Source: Lepidodermella squamata (Eukaryota; Gastrotricha). From it: DNA of 64,000 nucleotides. Below, one piece after another: positions 34,890 through 47,877 of this stretch. The translations under genes and the position numbers were made by a program. Position 1 is the first letter of the stretch. Every line of letters starts with the position of its first letter. Location: assembly GCA_047495785.1 (NCBI GenBank), contig JBLDXI010000002.1, positions 2,108,001 to 2,172,000 on the forward strand, written 5' to 3'. The notes under the pieces are model-generated. The model saw only the letters and a list, made by a program, of their open reading frames with translations, was not told where the DNA came from and made no database searches.

Positions 34890-36578
34890 TCGTCATTCAC
34901 AAATTTTTCGCAGGCAGTCGTAAAATAAATTTTTGTACACAATCGTTAAAATGTCATGCAATCTACGGTTCAATTACAGCTCCTGCGAGAATGCATTGCG
35001 ATCAGCTAATGCGCGCCTTAAATAAAGAAAATTAGCGTGCAATAAAAAATTTATAACGGAGAGCGATATGGATGCCGCTTGTTCAATAGCTTGAGATCAA
35101 ACAAAACTGAATAAACTTGAGGTAAATATCGCGGGTAAATTCTTGCAACGCCAAAATCTCTTTTAGCCAAAGAGTGATCCGCAAGAAAAAACGGCATCAT
35201 TACACTAAGCGTTTACCATGACATAATTCGTCTGTTCGTCTCTAATTAGCAAATCCATCATTAAATTTTTCAAACAGAGTAAAAGAAGTCAGAAACAGGT
35301 ATTAAACCGACATTTTTGAAAAACGATTCACCTCTGTTTCTTTCGAATTTTCTTCGGTGAAATGGAAGAAATGGACACAACTTGCTTCGGTAGAACTCAG
35401 ATTTTGCAAAAATAACCAATTCTCAGCTGTAGGCAAAAGCTCACAATGTACTAGTTGTGAATTTGAAATTTGAAATTTGAAATTGAAATTTGAAAGTTGT
35501 GAATGTGTGTTGAAGTTGTCACAATGTAACCTCGCTTTCTCACAGAGGAGCTTCGATCATGAAAAGGGCTAGGTCAGGTTCACCTATTCACGCATCCATA
35601 ACCCTACCGAAGTGACAGCAATTGAGATTAAGGCCAACTTGGTCGATTCAGAATCTCCTCTCGCCCTCAGTGCATGGATTTTATAGGTTCTGAATTCTGA
35701 AAATTCTTATTCACGCTCTCTTGCGCATACAATCGTTCTAACTCAAACACTTCAAACTTTATTATTCGAGAGATAGTTTGGCTGGTTGACAGCTGGTAAG
35801 GAAGTCTTGATTACACCAACCACAATCCACCGCAAGGTCAAGCCAAGGTTTATTAGCCATGCAGCAATAGATTGTCCATTTTAAATCGAATCCCCGTGGT
35901 TCCCTAAAGATCACCACATTCAAATAGGTATTCCTAAATATTTTCTTACCATTAGGCTGGAATCTGAGCGGACAATTGCGCTTGAAAAATCAAACATTTG
36001 GTCCTCATCTTTGGCTCAAACTCAGCGGATCATCGGGGAAAATGACGGGAAATCTATTGGTAATGATTTCATCAGAGCCGCAGCATGTTTGACATCTCAA
36101 TACCAAGCATCGGAAACCAAAATCAGCAAAAACTCTGCAAAAATCACAAGGATCAGGATCAGGATTTACGATTTCTCCTCGCCCTGACGGACTCAAGCTT
36201 TCGCCATAAGGCGGAGCTTGTGAGAAAATCGCGAGCTTACGCTCTAGGAAAGTTTGAACTGGTTTACTAACTACTTATTTGAAATCCCTACCCCTGGTAC
36301 TCCAGTTATTGCTGACTGTTTCTCCAGGGCCCAGGCATTAGTGCCCAGGTGGCTTTTCCACTCACTCAGCGAAGCCTACAAACGCCGTCGTAGCAAGAAA
36401 GCTACCAAAAGACTAGTTTGGAGAAATATTTACAAGAGTAGAGATAATTTACAAGAGGTAATTCCACGGAGCCAAAATATAAGATAATTTAGTGACGGAG
36501 CTATAAAAGAAAATAAAGTATATTACATTTGGTTGAGTATAGGCTTTGAAAAATATAAATAAAATTTGGAAAACACAT
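34890..36578. other. intergenic region with simple repeats and one unassigned open frame
   Basis: AT-rich, with a tandem GAAATTT motif at about 35455-35496. The plus-strand frame at 36254-36487 (basic C-terminus, SLSEAYKRRRSKKATKRLVW) looks protein-like but has no splice partner or recognised family. No RNA gene seen. Confidence 0.35.
35455..35496 (+). repeat. (GAAATTT)n tandem repeat
   Basis: About five copies of a 7-bp GAAATTT unit with small length variation, read directly from the sequence. Confidence 0.75.
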
Positions 36579-36947
36579 TTAGTTCGGCACGTAGTTGTAG
36601 ACGAAGGCGGCTTTGGAGTACGGATTGAACGCGACCTGCGGCTGCAGAGAGGCGCTGAGTTCCTTCTTCTTTCGCTCGCTCTTCGCCTTGATGATGGCGT
36701 CGTGTTTGGCCTGTTCGCGTAGGAATTCGAGCGTGGCTTGCCGGCACGCCTTTGTGGAAGCGGACAGCCTGATCTTCGCTGGCAGCTGGTTCCACCACTG
36801 GATGGCCTTGGTTGGGAACGAGCGCTGGCCTGTGGCGAGCTTGGCGAGCAAGGCGTGACTGTGTCGCAAAGACTTTCTTTTTCGCCGGTAAATATTCATG
36901 AGATATGTGTAAAATATATTAAAATTGATAAAATATTTATTTCGCAA
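36579..36947 (-). pseudogene. C-terminal remnant of a LINE-type ORF2 (uncertain)
   Basis: An open frame of about 120 codons carries SHALLAKLATGQRSF and AIQWWNQLPAKIRLSAS followed by a Lys/Ala-rich tail. The order arginine-rich block, F..A...WN.LP....AS, basic tail matches the extreme C-terminus of many animal non-LTR retrotransposon reverse transcriptases. No RT core is found upstream, so it is a truncated copy or a captured exon. A terminal host exon is the alternative. Confidence 0.4.
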
Positions 36948-37020
36948 AAAAAGTTATCGACCTTGACATTTTTTATTTGGCGCGATATTCAAAAGCAATC
37001 ATCATCATTTCAGTAACGGA

Positions 37021-37183
37021 TCGGTTTGGTGGGTAATGGTGACTGTATTGTGTGACATTTTTGTAAGACTTAGTATCATATCCTCTTAACTAACTCATGT
37101 ATTTTCAATAACGTTTAAGAAATATGTTAAAGTCTGGGGCTTTAATAATAAAACGCATTCATTCATTCATTCGGTTTGGTGGG
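37021..37183 (+). mobile_element. short 5'-truncated retroposon with (ATTC)n tail and 13-bp TSD
   Basis: TCGGTTTGGTGGG occurs at 37021-37033 and again at 37171-37183. The 137 bp between them end in AATAATAAAACGC followed by (ATTC)4 at 37157-37172. A short insert with a microsatellite tail bounded by a direct repeat is the signature of target-primed retroposition (LINE end or SINE). Confidence 0.65.
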
Positions 37184-37469
37184 GTTTTTTCAAAGAGTCA
37201 TGCTCGCCTGGCTTATGCTGGTAGCAAGCGTTTAAAGCCTATTGGAGTGCGTTGAAGAGCCGATAATCATGAGTTATAGGCACGAATGTATCCGCAGAAG
37301 GCTCGGAAAAGCGTGGAAAGTTCGATCACTAATGTCAACTTATGTGAAACCTGCTGCAAAGACATCTTGCTTATTCTGTGGCTGTCAAAGAGTATCTTTG
37401 TGACACCTTTGTGATTACACAAAGAGAAATGTTGCTCTAGATTAAAGTCGTTTGTTTTTAGAATTTAAG

Positions 37470-40400
37470 ATGAGCTCCAAGATCCGTGTCGGAGTCCGTA
37501 TCAAGCCTGTAAGGTAAGTTAATTGTCCCCATTCTGCTTCGAACAATGCTGATTCCTCGTTCGCAATCTGCTTTATATTCTTAGCGCTTCGATTACGGTC
37601 CCTGTTTCGGTCTCTAAACAAACTCGATCGATAACTATTACAGACATCTCAACTGGTCGTTGTGTTTCCCAGTTTCCCTACGGTTAGTCTTAACAATCGA
37701 CACATTATCCATTCGAACATTTCGCTGTCTTTTAAGATCATGTATTCGGCCCATCCGATGATACAACTGCAGTTTACAGTGGTCTTGCCAAAGATATTGT
37801 AATAAATGCCGTTAAAGGCTTCAATGGTAGGCTACGAGCGCGAAAAGTTATCGAATCTTCACTATTAAAAACTAATTTTTCTTAGGAACGATTTTTGCTT
37901 ACGGCCAAACTTCTTCCGGGAAGACTCACACCATGATTGGCGACAACTCCAATCCTGGCATCGTCCGCCAGGCTCTCCTTGACATCTTTGACTCGATCGA
38001 AAAAGTTTGCGAAGAATTTTAGGTTACATTTTGACTGTATTTCCCAATCTTGATTTAGTCACCCGACCGAGTTTTCTTACTGCGGTTATCTATTCTCGAC
38101 ATCTACAACGAAGTTTTGACTGATTTGCTTGATCCAAACTCAGCCAAGCTCACCATACGAGAAAATTCCGTAAGTCTTGCCCGTTCATGTTAGGCGATTG
38201 GCTGAAAATTTTAATTCAGGACGGAACTATCTTTGTCGAAAACTTATCCGAAGAAATCTGCACGTGTCCGGAGGATATCTTGCGATATTTAAACGACGGT
38301 CTTGGTATGTAATTTCTATTTTATATCAGTCGAAATCATGGAAATATTTGGTTTTTAGCTCGGCGTCATGTTGGCGCTACAAATATGAACGAGTATTCCA
38401 GTCGTTCGCATACCATTTGCCGTCTTATCATTGAAAGCCGACCGAAGGAAGAAGAGGGTGTTGTCAATGTTTCTCAATTGGTGAGATAGATGATTCTGTT
38501 TGATTTTATTCTTGCAAGCAATTGTTTGATTCTATCTTAGAATTTTGTCGATTTGGCTGGTTCAGAGCGCGTTGCTCACACCGGAGCTTCTGGGGAGCGA
38601 TTGAAGGAGGGCCAGGCAATTAACAAAAGTCTTTTCTTGTTGACTCTAGTCATTTCAAAGCTCAGTGAAGGGAGGCAAGTTATTTCATTAGATTTGATTC
38701 ACAAGATTTCATGTTTGCGAATTTTAGTACCTTCGTAAATTTTCGCGATTCAAAGCTCACTCGCATTCTTCAAAATGCGCTTGGTGGGAATTCATTGACC
38801 GCAATTGTCTGCACCGTGACCCCTGCGATAAATTTCCTCGAGCAAACTCTGAGCACCCTGAAATTTGCAACAAGCGCTAGCAATATCAGCACCAAGCCAA
38901 CGTTGAACGAGAATGTGTCGAGCGAAGCTTTGATGAAACGCATGCAACAAGAAATTGCTGAACTGCGAGCCAAAATCAAACAATTTGAGTCGACTGATCA
39001 GGGTGAAATCGCGAAAAAAGAGCTCGCTGAGAAGGAACTGTTATTCCGCGACGCAATTTGTTTCTCAACTCGAGCCACGCTTTTGGAGAAACCTGCGAAG
39101 AATTTCCGCCGCCTCACCTGGGCACCGCGCGATCGATGCCACGCTTTGACCATTACAGATGACGAGGCTGGGCCGCCGCAGCGCGTTGGTCCTGGTTCAG
39201 CAGTCAAACGAGATCTTGAATCGATTCTGGGTCGTGGCGGCGATAACAATCAAGGAGACTTGTCTCGGGTTGAAAGCAGCTCAAACAAACGATGCCGCCG
39301 TCGTGAGGTGATTTTCCGTGTACCGGTCGAAAAACCTATCGAAGAGAAGGACGAGCCCGACGAGTTGAATTCATCGAAGAACAGCGACGAGGTTCAGGCA
39401 ATAACCGATTCGGCTAATCGAAACGGAGTGGCTACTGGCATATTGGTCGATATCACAGATCCGGTTTCATTCAGATCAGCTGCTACCTCTCCGATTTTCT
39501 TCCCCGAGGTCGCGGAGAAAGTTGACAAAGAAGTTCAAAACGACGTCACTGGTTTGTTGCTAACTTACTAATTTTCTCATTGTTAATATAATTTATTGAA
39601 AAACCAGAAAAAATTGACAAGGAAACCCAGAATGAGCAAACTGGTATGAAATCTAGATTGAGAACCCAATAATTCTTCAAAATTTTATATTTTTTTAGAA
39701 ACCGATGATTTGTTCACGATTGGGCGCGAGATTTTCTTGGAAAATTCTGTCGCGCATTTCGAAGCTCGCGAAGAAATCGTCAAGTTGGAGTGTGAAATTC
39801 GCCGCTTGTCTGATGAAAACTCCGAAATGCGTTCGAAAATCGGTCAAACCAGCGAACCAATGGCTGACGATCGCAATGACAGCTCGCAACTGGAATCGGA
39901 AATCCGGCGACTTTCAGAGGAAAACGCGTCGCTTCGACAGAAACTTGAAGCGAACCCCGAACCAATGGTTGTTTCGCAATCTGCGTCCTGTGACAAGTGC
40001 CGCAACTTGGAGGATGAATTCGCTAGTATCAATGCTCGCTACTCGTCGTTGAAAAATAAGTACGACCAAGTTGTAGCCGCTTTGGACGAAGAGCGGAATT
40101 CGAAAAGTGAATCCGGGATAGCTGCGTCGAAGGAAATGTTGGAGGCAGCTTCGAAGCGATCTGCCGAGCTGGAAGAGCAGCTCAAATCTCAAAATGGTCG
40201 ATTTCAAGAATTGGAGAGCCAGTTATCACTGAATTCGGCTATGACGTCAGATCTCGAGCTTCAAATTTCTGCCCTGCGGGAATCGCTTGAAGTTTCTGAG
40301 AAAGAAAAGTCGAGTCTTGCATCGAAAATCGAAGAATTTTCGCAAGAAATCGAAACGTGGAAGGGGTCTTTCGAGAAAATTGAAGCAGAGCTGGCCGAGT

Positions 40401-43400
40401 CCTCGCAGTCGAATGCTGAGATTAAACGCCAATGTGACGATTTGGTCGCCGAAAAGAATCGCTATTTCGAATCAGCCGAAAGCGAGAAGCGTGATTTTGG
40501 CGATAAACTAGGTGAATCTGAGCGACGTGAGGCCGAAAAATCTGCTGAAATCGAAGAATTGAAGGCGAAAATTGCGGCGATTGAGCAAACCGAAGCCGAG
40601 ACGAGGCTGAAATACGAAGACCTATTCAACGAAAAGAATCAGTTGCTTCAAACTCGAGACGCTATCGAGGGTGAAAAACGTGAATTAATGGCGAAAGTAA
40701 TTGAATTCGAACAGCGGGAGGTTGGTTCGAGCGAGAAATTTACCGAAATCGAGAACATTCTGTCGGAAAATAACGCCGAAAAATCGTCTCTTATCGCCGA
40801 AATCAATGATTTGAAATCTAAGATCGACCAAAGAGAGGCTGAGTTGAATGAAAAATTGAACGAATTGACCGATGAAAGAAATCTACTTCTCCAAAATCGA
40901 GATTCCATCGAAGCTGAGAAACAGGAGCTTAGCGCGAAAATTTCCGAATTCGAAAGGCGTGAATCCGAATTAGCACATCAATTGGCCGAAGTTCAAAGCA
41001 CCTTGACTGAAACTGCTGCTGAGAAATCTTCGATTTGCGAAAAGCTGGAGGAGGAAATCGCTAAGCTGCAATCAAATCTCGAAAACGCGTTAAATGAAAC
41101 GGCTAAAATTTCCGCTGAGAAAGTCGATCTCAACGACCAATTGGCCCAAGTTCACGAGGAACTCGTTTCAATGAAGGAATCTCGTCACACTCTCGAATTG
41201 CGGGTTAAAGAGTTGGAGGATTGCGAGGGCATTTTGAAGAGCCAAATCGCTGCTTTGGAGGGCGATGCCGATGAGAAGGTGACCAGTTTGGCACGCGAAA
41301 AAACCGAATTAGCCGAGGAAGTCGTCCGACTTCAAGCTTCGATAACCGAATCAAACCTGAACAACGAGGCTCTTTTAGAAAAATTACGTGAGGAAATCGA
41401 GAATCTAAAAACATCTGTCGCCAATTTGAAAATGGAGAAAGAAGAGACTGAGGCGAAGTTCCAGTTGAGTTCCGAGACTCATCAATCGATTTTGTCCGAG
41501 CTCGAGCTTAATTTGAAGGCAGTCGAGTCTGAGAAAACTGCTCTAATTTCTCGCCTGGACGAAGCTACCGCACAGATTTCAGCGATTGAGCAACAAAAAT
41601 CTGAGCTTTCAGCCAAAATTGAGGCCTTTGATCAAGAAAAACAATCGATTGAATCTCTGTTGGCAATTTCGAAGCAGCAAGTTGAGGCGTTGGAATCTGA
41701 GAGGAGTTCCATGCAAGATCGAATCAATGAGTTGCAGCAAATTGAATCCGCACTATTGTCCACGATTTCGTCCTCGAGTGACGAAAAAAGCGATGAAATC
41801 GTCAAACTCGAGCAGGCTCGAAGCGATTTGGCTAGCCAAGTTGAGACTATGAAAACATGTATGGCCGAGTTGGAGAGCCAAGTAGACAAACTCCAGCGAG
41901 AAAACGAAGGCCTTCATGTGAAATTAGCCGATTTGGAGGAGAAACAGCTTGTCATTGAGCATGAGAAGGGCTGCCTAAGGTCTTCCCTCGAAGTCGCGCA
42001 TTGCCAGGTAGCGTCAGTTCAGGCCGAGAAAGCTGAGATCGAAGCTAAATTGGCCACTCTGATCGAATCAGCCGCCTTAATCGAAAGTGAAAAAGTTGAC
42101 CTGGCTAGCAAAATTTCTGAATTCGAGTTGAAGGAAGCGAAACTTCTTGAGCAATTCAACACTGAGAAAGAGGCTCTTGTCGCTAAAATTGCCGAGCTGG
42201 AAGAGAAATCTGCGGTTGATACAACCCAACATGATCCAGCGCAAATTTCAGAATTAGAGGCTGAAGTTGCTCGCTTGAACAAAGAATCAGCTGAAAAAGC
42301 GGAAGAATTCGATCTCATTCGGCAGGAAATCGATGCGTTGTTCGAAGAGAATCGCGATTTGAAGGCGAAATGCAAGAAACTTGAGGAAGATCTCGCTGAA
42401 AAATCTGGGAAATTCAACGAAAAATGCGAGCAATTTTCAGTTCTCGAGTCCGATGCCGAGCTGCTTCGCCAACAAATTTCTGTCGCTGATCAAGAACGGA
42501 AAATCTATATGAAGGAGTTGGAAGATGCTGGGCAAGAAGCTGCGAGGACTAAAATTCAACTCGAGAAACTGCAGGCGTTCATTTCAACTCAGACGAATGA
42601 AGTCGCCTGCAATACATCGCTGGCTAGTACCGCGAACGAATCGCGCACTTTTGTCAACACCCCGACCTACGGCGTTTCTCCGCCGAGAAAGACGCGACTC
42701 TCAGCTGTAATGCCTCGATTCAATTCGGAACTGATGCATTCTGATAAGAGTGATAAAAGCGACCATCCGGGTTGTGGTGATAAAACTGGGCTGTCGATGG
42801 TCGAAGCCTCTCCAGCCTTCTCCTCCCCGTTTTCAGTATCGACTATTACCGTAAAGGAAACACCGGCTAAGGCTAATTTGGCGCCGGACTGCTGTGAATC
42901 GTTCGCTCAAACTGAGGATGAATCAGTCGCGGCGATTATCAAGCGAATTCAACTGACGTCAGATTTTAAAGAGCGGTTCATTCTTAAGGCGGACTACGAC
43001 GAGGCTGTTCAGTCGTACCACACCACTGTAACTCTGTGGGATAAAATGCGGGAAAAATTGACGAATGAGAACGCGAAACTTCGCGATCGGGCCGATCGTT
43101 TGAGCGAGGCGGTTGGGCGGATTGTCGAGGGCGGCCAGTTGTCGCCCCTACCCACCCCTACCAGCACCAGTGTGGTGGATAAAACGACGTTAACTGCAAC
43201 TGGCGGTGATGTGACGTTAAGTGTTTCGACGACGGATGATAATATCGATGCGCTGTTGGGTCGATTGAGGATTTTCATGAAGGAGAAGGAAGACGCGGCT
43301 AGAAATGGCGTGTCACGTGAGCGTGATACGTGGTCCGAACAGGCGAAAGAGTTCGAGGAGGAAATTTCTAAGCTAAACAAAATCATCGCGAACTCGGAAC

Positions 43401-46400
43401 GGACTATTTCGGCGAAAGAAGATGAACTGAAGCAGTTGGCTCAAAAATTGAAGTAAGCTTTCTAGCCACTAGCCATGTACAATTACAAGCCCATGTATGA
43501 TATTAAGGTAGCTTTCATTTCACTACGGTAAAGAAATTCAAAAGGAGGCTTAAAGCCCTTAATAGCGAGCTTTTTGCAAAGAGGGAGATTAATTCAGAAA
43601 CGGGGCCAAAGTTAAACATTCTGCAATTTCTTTAGTTTTAAGAAGAAAGGAAATAATTGGTCAATTGATTTGTCTATTCGATTTTTCTTTGATTTGATTT
43701 GAAAATAATTCAGGTGAGCTAACTTGTAACTGATCAGAGCCTGTGAAGCTTGAAAAATTGCACACATTTAGTATTTTGCAGTCTTATCAGTCTCGAAAAT
43801 TGAGACTTTTTATTCAGAACTTGCGTGCCTTGAAAATCCATCTTAATTCGGCGTTATCTGGGAATGAGTAAAACTGCAAGAAATTTGAGGCCTTAAGATT
43901 TGATTAGCATGGCTCAATTCGTGCCTTTAATTTGAAATTTAATTTAATTAGAAAGTGGGACAACATTTCAAATGTCCTCATTTTCTGAAAAAATGAAACA
44001 ACTAGGTCGCTAAAAATAATTGCTAAATTTTGACAAAAAATATTTTGTGATTTCCGAAAAATATATCAGGTGGTTTCGAAATTTCTAAGGTATTACGGGT
44101 TTCTTCAATTTCGACTCATTTCGAGGGATTATTTTACTCCTCAGGTCCTTCCCTAGCGATTAGGTTAGTAACGTATATTAAGGAGTCATATGAGCGATGG
44201 TAGAAAAGAAATTAAAGAATCGTAATTTTCTTGAATTTTTAATTTGACTTTGAATTTTAAGGTCGCTCGAATCCGATAGCGCGACGTCTCAGCAAGGATT
44301 AACCGAACTAAAAGCGACCCTGGCGGCGAAAACCGAGGCGTTACGCCAACGCGAGACGGAACTCGTCGACGTGAAACGATCGTTAGACGACCGCCAGACC
44401 GAAATCAAGCGCCTCCAGACCGAACTAGCCCTGACCACTGCGTCCCTCGTCGTCGCAGACCAGGGCCACAAGACGAGCGAGAAAGGCTTCGCCGTGTTAC
44501 AGGAGCAACTCAACATCGAAAAAACGAGCCGCGCCTCGGCCGAGTCGATTGTCAACGATTTGCAGGTGAAATTGAACCACGCTAGAGCTGAGGCTGATTC
44601 GTGGCGAGAACGCGCTTGCCTTCATGAGGATGAAGGTAACCGCTTGATTAATGAAGTGACCCGCCTTCAAGCGATGTTCGAAGCCGCGGAGGAACAAGCG
44701 CGGTCGATTTCGCAGGAGAGAAACGAAGCGCTATCGAAGTTGGAGTCGTTCGAAAGCGAACGTGCTCAGCTAAAACGAGAATTGACGACAACTCAGCAGG
44801 AATTGACAAAGCAGCAAATGCTGGTTGATTCGCTGACGAAATCAGTCGATGCGGGCCAGCAGAAGGTCGAGAAAGCTCGCACTCTGTTCAACACACTTCG
44901 CGACCAGATCAAGGAGTTGCAGACCCGAAATGATAAGTTGAAGGAGGAAAAGCGGACGGCTGTGCAATTTTTGACCGAAATGAAGGCCGATCGGGTTCAT
45001 CTTGAAAATTCTATCCGAGAATGGGCCGAAAAATGCGAGGTGATCGAGGTAGGTCGGCTTATTATTGCTTCGATTTTTCTTCGTTATTTCTTCGTATAAC
45101 TTTATTTTGAGGCATTGAAAGCTTAGAAATTGAAGGAATTAATTTGACATTTTTGAGAAATCCAATTTGAATTTGGGTCTTCCTTTTACCGGAACAAAAT
45201 TTACGGTGGGCGGAACCAAATTTTGGAATTTTTTAGTGGCCTGAAATCTCTTTTCGGATATTTCTTGCGGGTAAAGATTGACCACAATAATTCTACAAAA
45301 ATCACCGGTAAATTCAGCGTAGCATTCTCTATAAGACAGAGTGTTCAATTCAAAACTCATGCTTCGCCTCAAATTTGCAGAATTATTCAAAAATTAACTG
45401 CTGGCATATTTCGAATTTGGTTCCGCTAACGCAAATTAGGTTCCGCTAAAAGATATTCCGTTTGAATTTGATTCAATTTTCTTGAATTACTCAAAATTCC
45501 AAGACTTGGGCGAAAATTCCAGAACTATCATAGTAGGTATTCGAAAATTCCAAAAAATTTTTTCGATTTGCTCGGTAGCATTGTGGATGGAAGTTCATTT
45601 GAATTACGTCACCTAAAAATCATGATTTTCGCTGTTGTCCCGATTTATTTCCCAAATGAAAGAATAATATTAAGGCTGCTTTTTGTATTTCTTTGAAAAT
45701 TCATGAATAATTTTAGTCACATTTTCTTAAATCCCGTCATTTTATGAGCCTTTTCCCCGCTGCCCAATTATGTTTTCGAGATTTTCGTGATAAAATTTCA
45801 CTCTCAATCCTATCGGGCGAAATAAACAAAATATGGCCCTGAAATTCCAGCTTAATTTCGAACCAGAATTTAGCCGTATTTCTCTTCAATTTGAACCATC
45901 GCCAATATTTTTTATATTATTTTGAATCAACAAAAAATCACATTTGAATTCGATAATACTCCATCGATCAGTTCAAAACGAATTTTTCAATTTCTTAGAA
46001 TCGATGCAAGGTGCTGAAACAAGAGCGCGATGCGTCGGATCAAGCCATGCAAGACTCGCGAAAAGAGCTGCGAGTAGCCCGCGACGAGCTGCAAATGTTC
46101 CACCGCGACTTGACGCAGCGACTGCTCGACCTCGGCAAGGCGTGGCGATTGTGCCTCACCAACGCCGGCATGCCGGTGAGCGAGGCGACCGAGTCGGACC
46201 CGCATCACCTCATTAAGGAGGTGAAATGGACGAGCAAGCACTCGGTCGCCAAGATCGACCCTGTTCACGCGCTGCAGGGCCTTGGCGTGACCTGCGAGTG
46301 GCTGTACAACGAAGCTCATCAGCAAATCTCGGTGTTGGAAAGCACGCGGCGGCAGACACTGGCCCGAGAGCGCAGCGCGGCCGAACACGCGGAGAAACTT

Positions 46401-46649
46401 CAATGCGAGGCGTTCGAACTGCGAAAGGCCCTGTCTGGCTGCCGGTGCCGCTCGAACGAGCAGCATGCAGTTCTTTTGAAAACAAGCGCCGCCATTCTAA
46501 CCGCGTTGAATCGCCAACCGTTGCAAGTTGCCAACGAGCCGGCGTTGGTTGAAAACAAAGAAAACGCCGCGAAACACGTTCTGTCGCCGAAGGAGCTGCA
46601 GATGGCTGAGAATCACGAGGCGGTTGACATGGAGATCGAGTCGCCTTGA
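37470..46649 (+). CDS. kinesin-7 / CENP-E-like motor with very long coiled coil
   Basis: Thirteen exons: 37470-37513, 37585-37682, 37737-37826, 37886-38004, 38059-38169, 38220-38304, 38359-38480, 38541-38674, 38728-39551, 39608-39643, 39699-43452, 44262-45048, 45999-46649. All junctions keep frame, giving about 2,284 aa. The N-terminal motor holds the P-loop GQTSSGKT, switch I NEYSSRSH, switch II DLAGSE and [11 protein letters not shown] long Glu/Lys/Leu-rich coiled coil occupies residues about 650-2,100, mostly in one 3.75-kb exon. Plus-end-directed CENP-E motors carry chromosomes to the metaphase plate at kinetochores. An N-terminal motor, a long coil and a length near human CENP-E support the call. 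Exon 10 is a 36-nt microexon repeating the end of exon 9, and the intron after exon 8 seems to be GC-AG. A centrosomal or other coiled kinesin is a less likely alternative. Confidence 0.82.
45183..45452. mobile_element. 270-bp MITE-like element in a kinesin intron
   Basis: The left end (from 45183) and the reverse complement of the right end (to 45452) match over about 45 bp, including a twice-repeated core GCGGAACCAAATTT. A related arm occurs at 62586-62640. There is no coding capacity. It lies within the 950-bp intron between exons 12 and 13 of the kinesin, one of only two long introns in that gene. Confidence 0.55.
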
Positions 46650-46759
46650 TATGACTTTTGTTTTTTCTTTCATTTTACTTCTCATGATTTTGCATGCGCC
46701 GTAGTCCGGTTTTTTTTCTGACCAAACTGATACCTACTGCCATTTTTTTGCAATATTAT

Positions 46760-46765
46760 AATAAA
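46760..46765 (+). promoter_or_regulatory. candidate poly(A) signal AATAAA
   Basis: AATAAA 110 bases after the kinesin stop codon, followed by T-rich sequence. Confidence 0.55.
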
Positions 46766-47842
46766 ACATTTCAACTTTTACGAAGAGCCTATTGTTTCGG
46801 GTTTGCCCCGGTCTCACAGTATGTAATGATAATCAAAATAAGCAGTGATGGTCGATGTATCGGCAGAACCTGAGTGTCAAAAACTGATGGAGAAGAACTC
46901 TGGCTTGTATTCTGGCTGGTATACTCTCAGTATATAGTATATAGTGAGCATGATTCACTGGCGATAAGCGACACATAGCTCTGCAACTTGCAGCTTGCGG
47001 CTAGCATCGACTTTGGAGCTTCGCCAAATATGCCAGGTTCTATTAAGCTAATTTGATTTTGGCTTGTATATAAAGGGAGTGTTTGAGTTGCAGTTTACAA
47101 TCCTAATATTTTTCATCAATGTCGTCTCAATTATTATTATTATTATTCATGTTCATTTGGTATTATTCATGATCTATCATAATGATCATAATGATATCAT
47201 TTACTGTACTGCCAGGAAAACCATCACATTCTTTATTTGAATCCTCGGCCAACATTTACTTCAAGCCATTATTCATCCGAACCATCAAGCCCAAGTCGCT
47301 AAAATGGCAAACATTTCTCCACGATTCAACCTATTTTTGACGAACTAATTGGTCGTTGACTTCGTTATTAGGTGCCTCAAACGAGAGCTATTTCCAACCG
47401 GAATACTGAAATGGGCTTATTTGTGGTCTTAAATAGTGCCCAGCTGCTTATTTCGGGCATTCATTTTTCAACCAGCCTGTAACCCCTGACATATTTTTCG
47501 GGCATTTCCACGGTATGTTAACTCTTTCCCAATGAAGAATGGGTGTGAATTCGATAAACGCTATGGACAGATGAGGAGACAGATTACGCGGAAGAGCAGT
47601 CAAAGGTCTCGTTTCCGGTATTTGTGGCGCTGAATTTCCTCAAAATTGAGGCACATTTTCCAAGTAAGTCCGCTTTATTTCGACGAAAGTGCTGCCTGTC
47701 ATTCATATTTCTTCACACACAGCTATATTCATCTTTCATATTAAACATCTGTTACCAAGTAATACACCTTTTCAACATTATCAATTTGACTCAATAGCAC
47801 GTATATACTTTGGACGGAGACAGCCAGTTTATCAGCCTTCCA

Positions 47843-47877
47843 GATGATTCATCTTATATGTTGTAAGATGAATCATC
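47843..47877. repeat. perfect inverted repeat / hairpin, 14-bp arms
   Basis: GATGATTCATCTTA (47843-47856) is followed by a 7-nt loop and its exact reverse complement (47864-47877). It sits in a non-coding region. Confidence 0.8.

Noticed and set aside
35880-35910. tRNA-like TCGAATCC word
   Set aside because: No acceptor stem, anticodon arm or B-box spacing could be assembled around it.
39690-43000. Many open frames on both strands within the kinesin coiled-coil exon
   Set aside because: They are antisense or shifted shadows of a long Glu/Lys-rich frame whose codon bias keeps other frames open; none has a start context or family motif.
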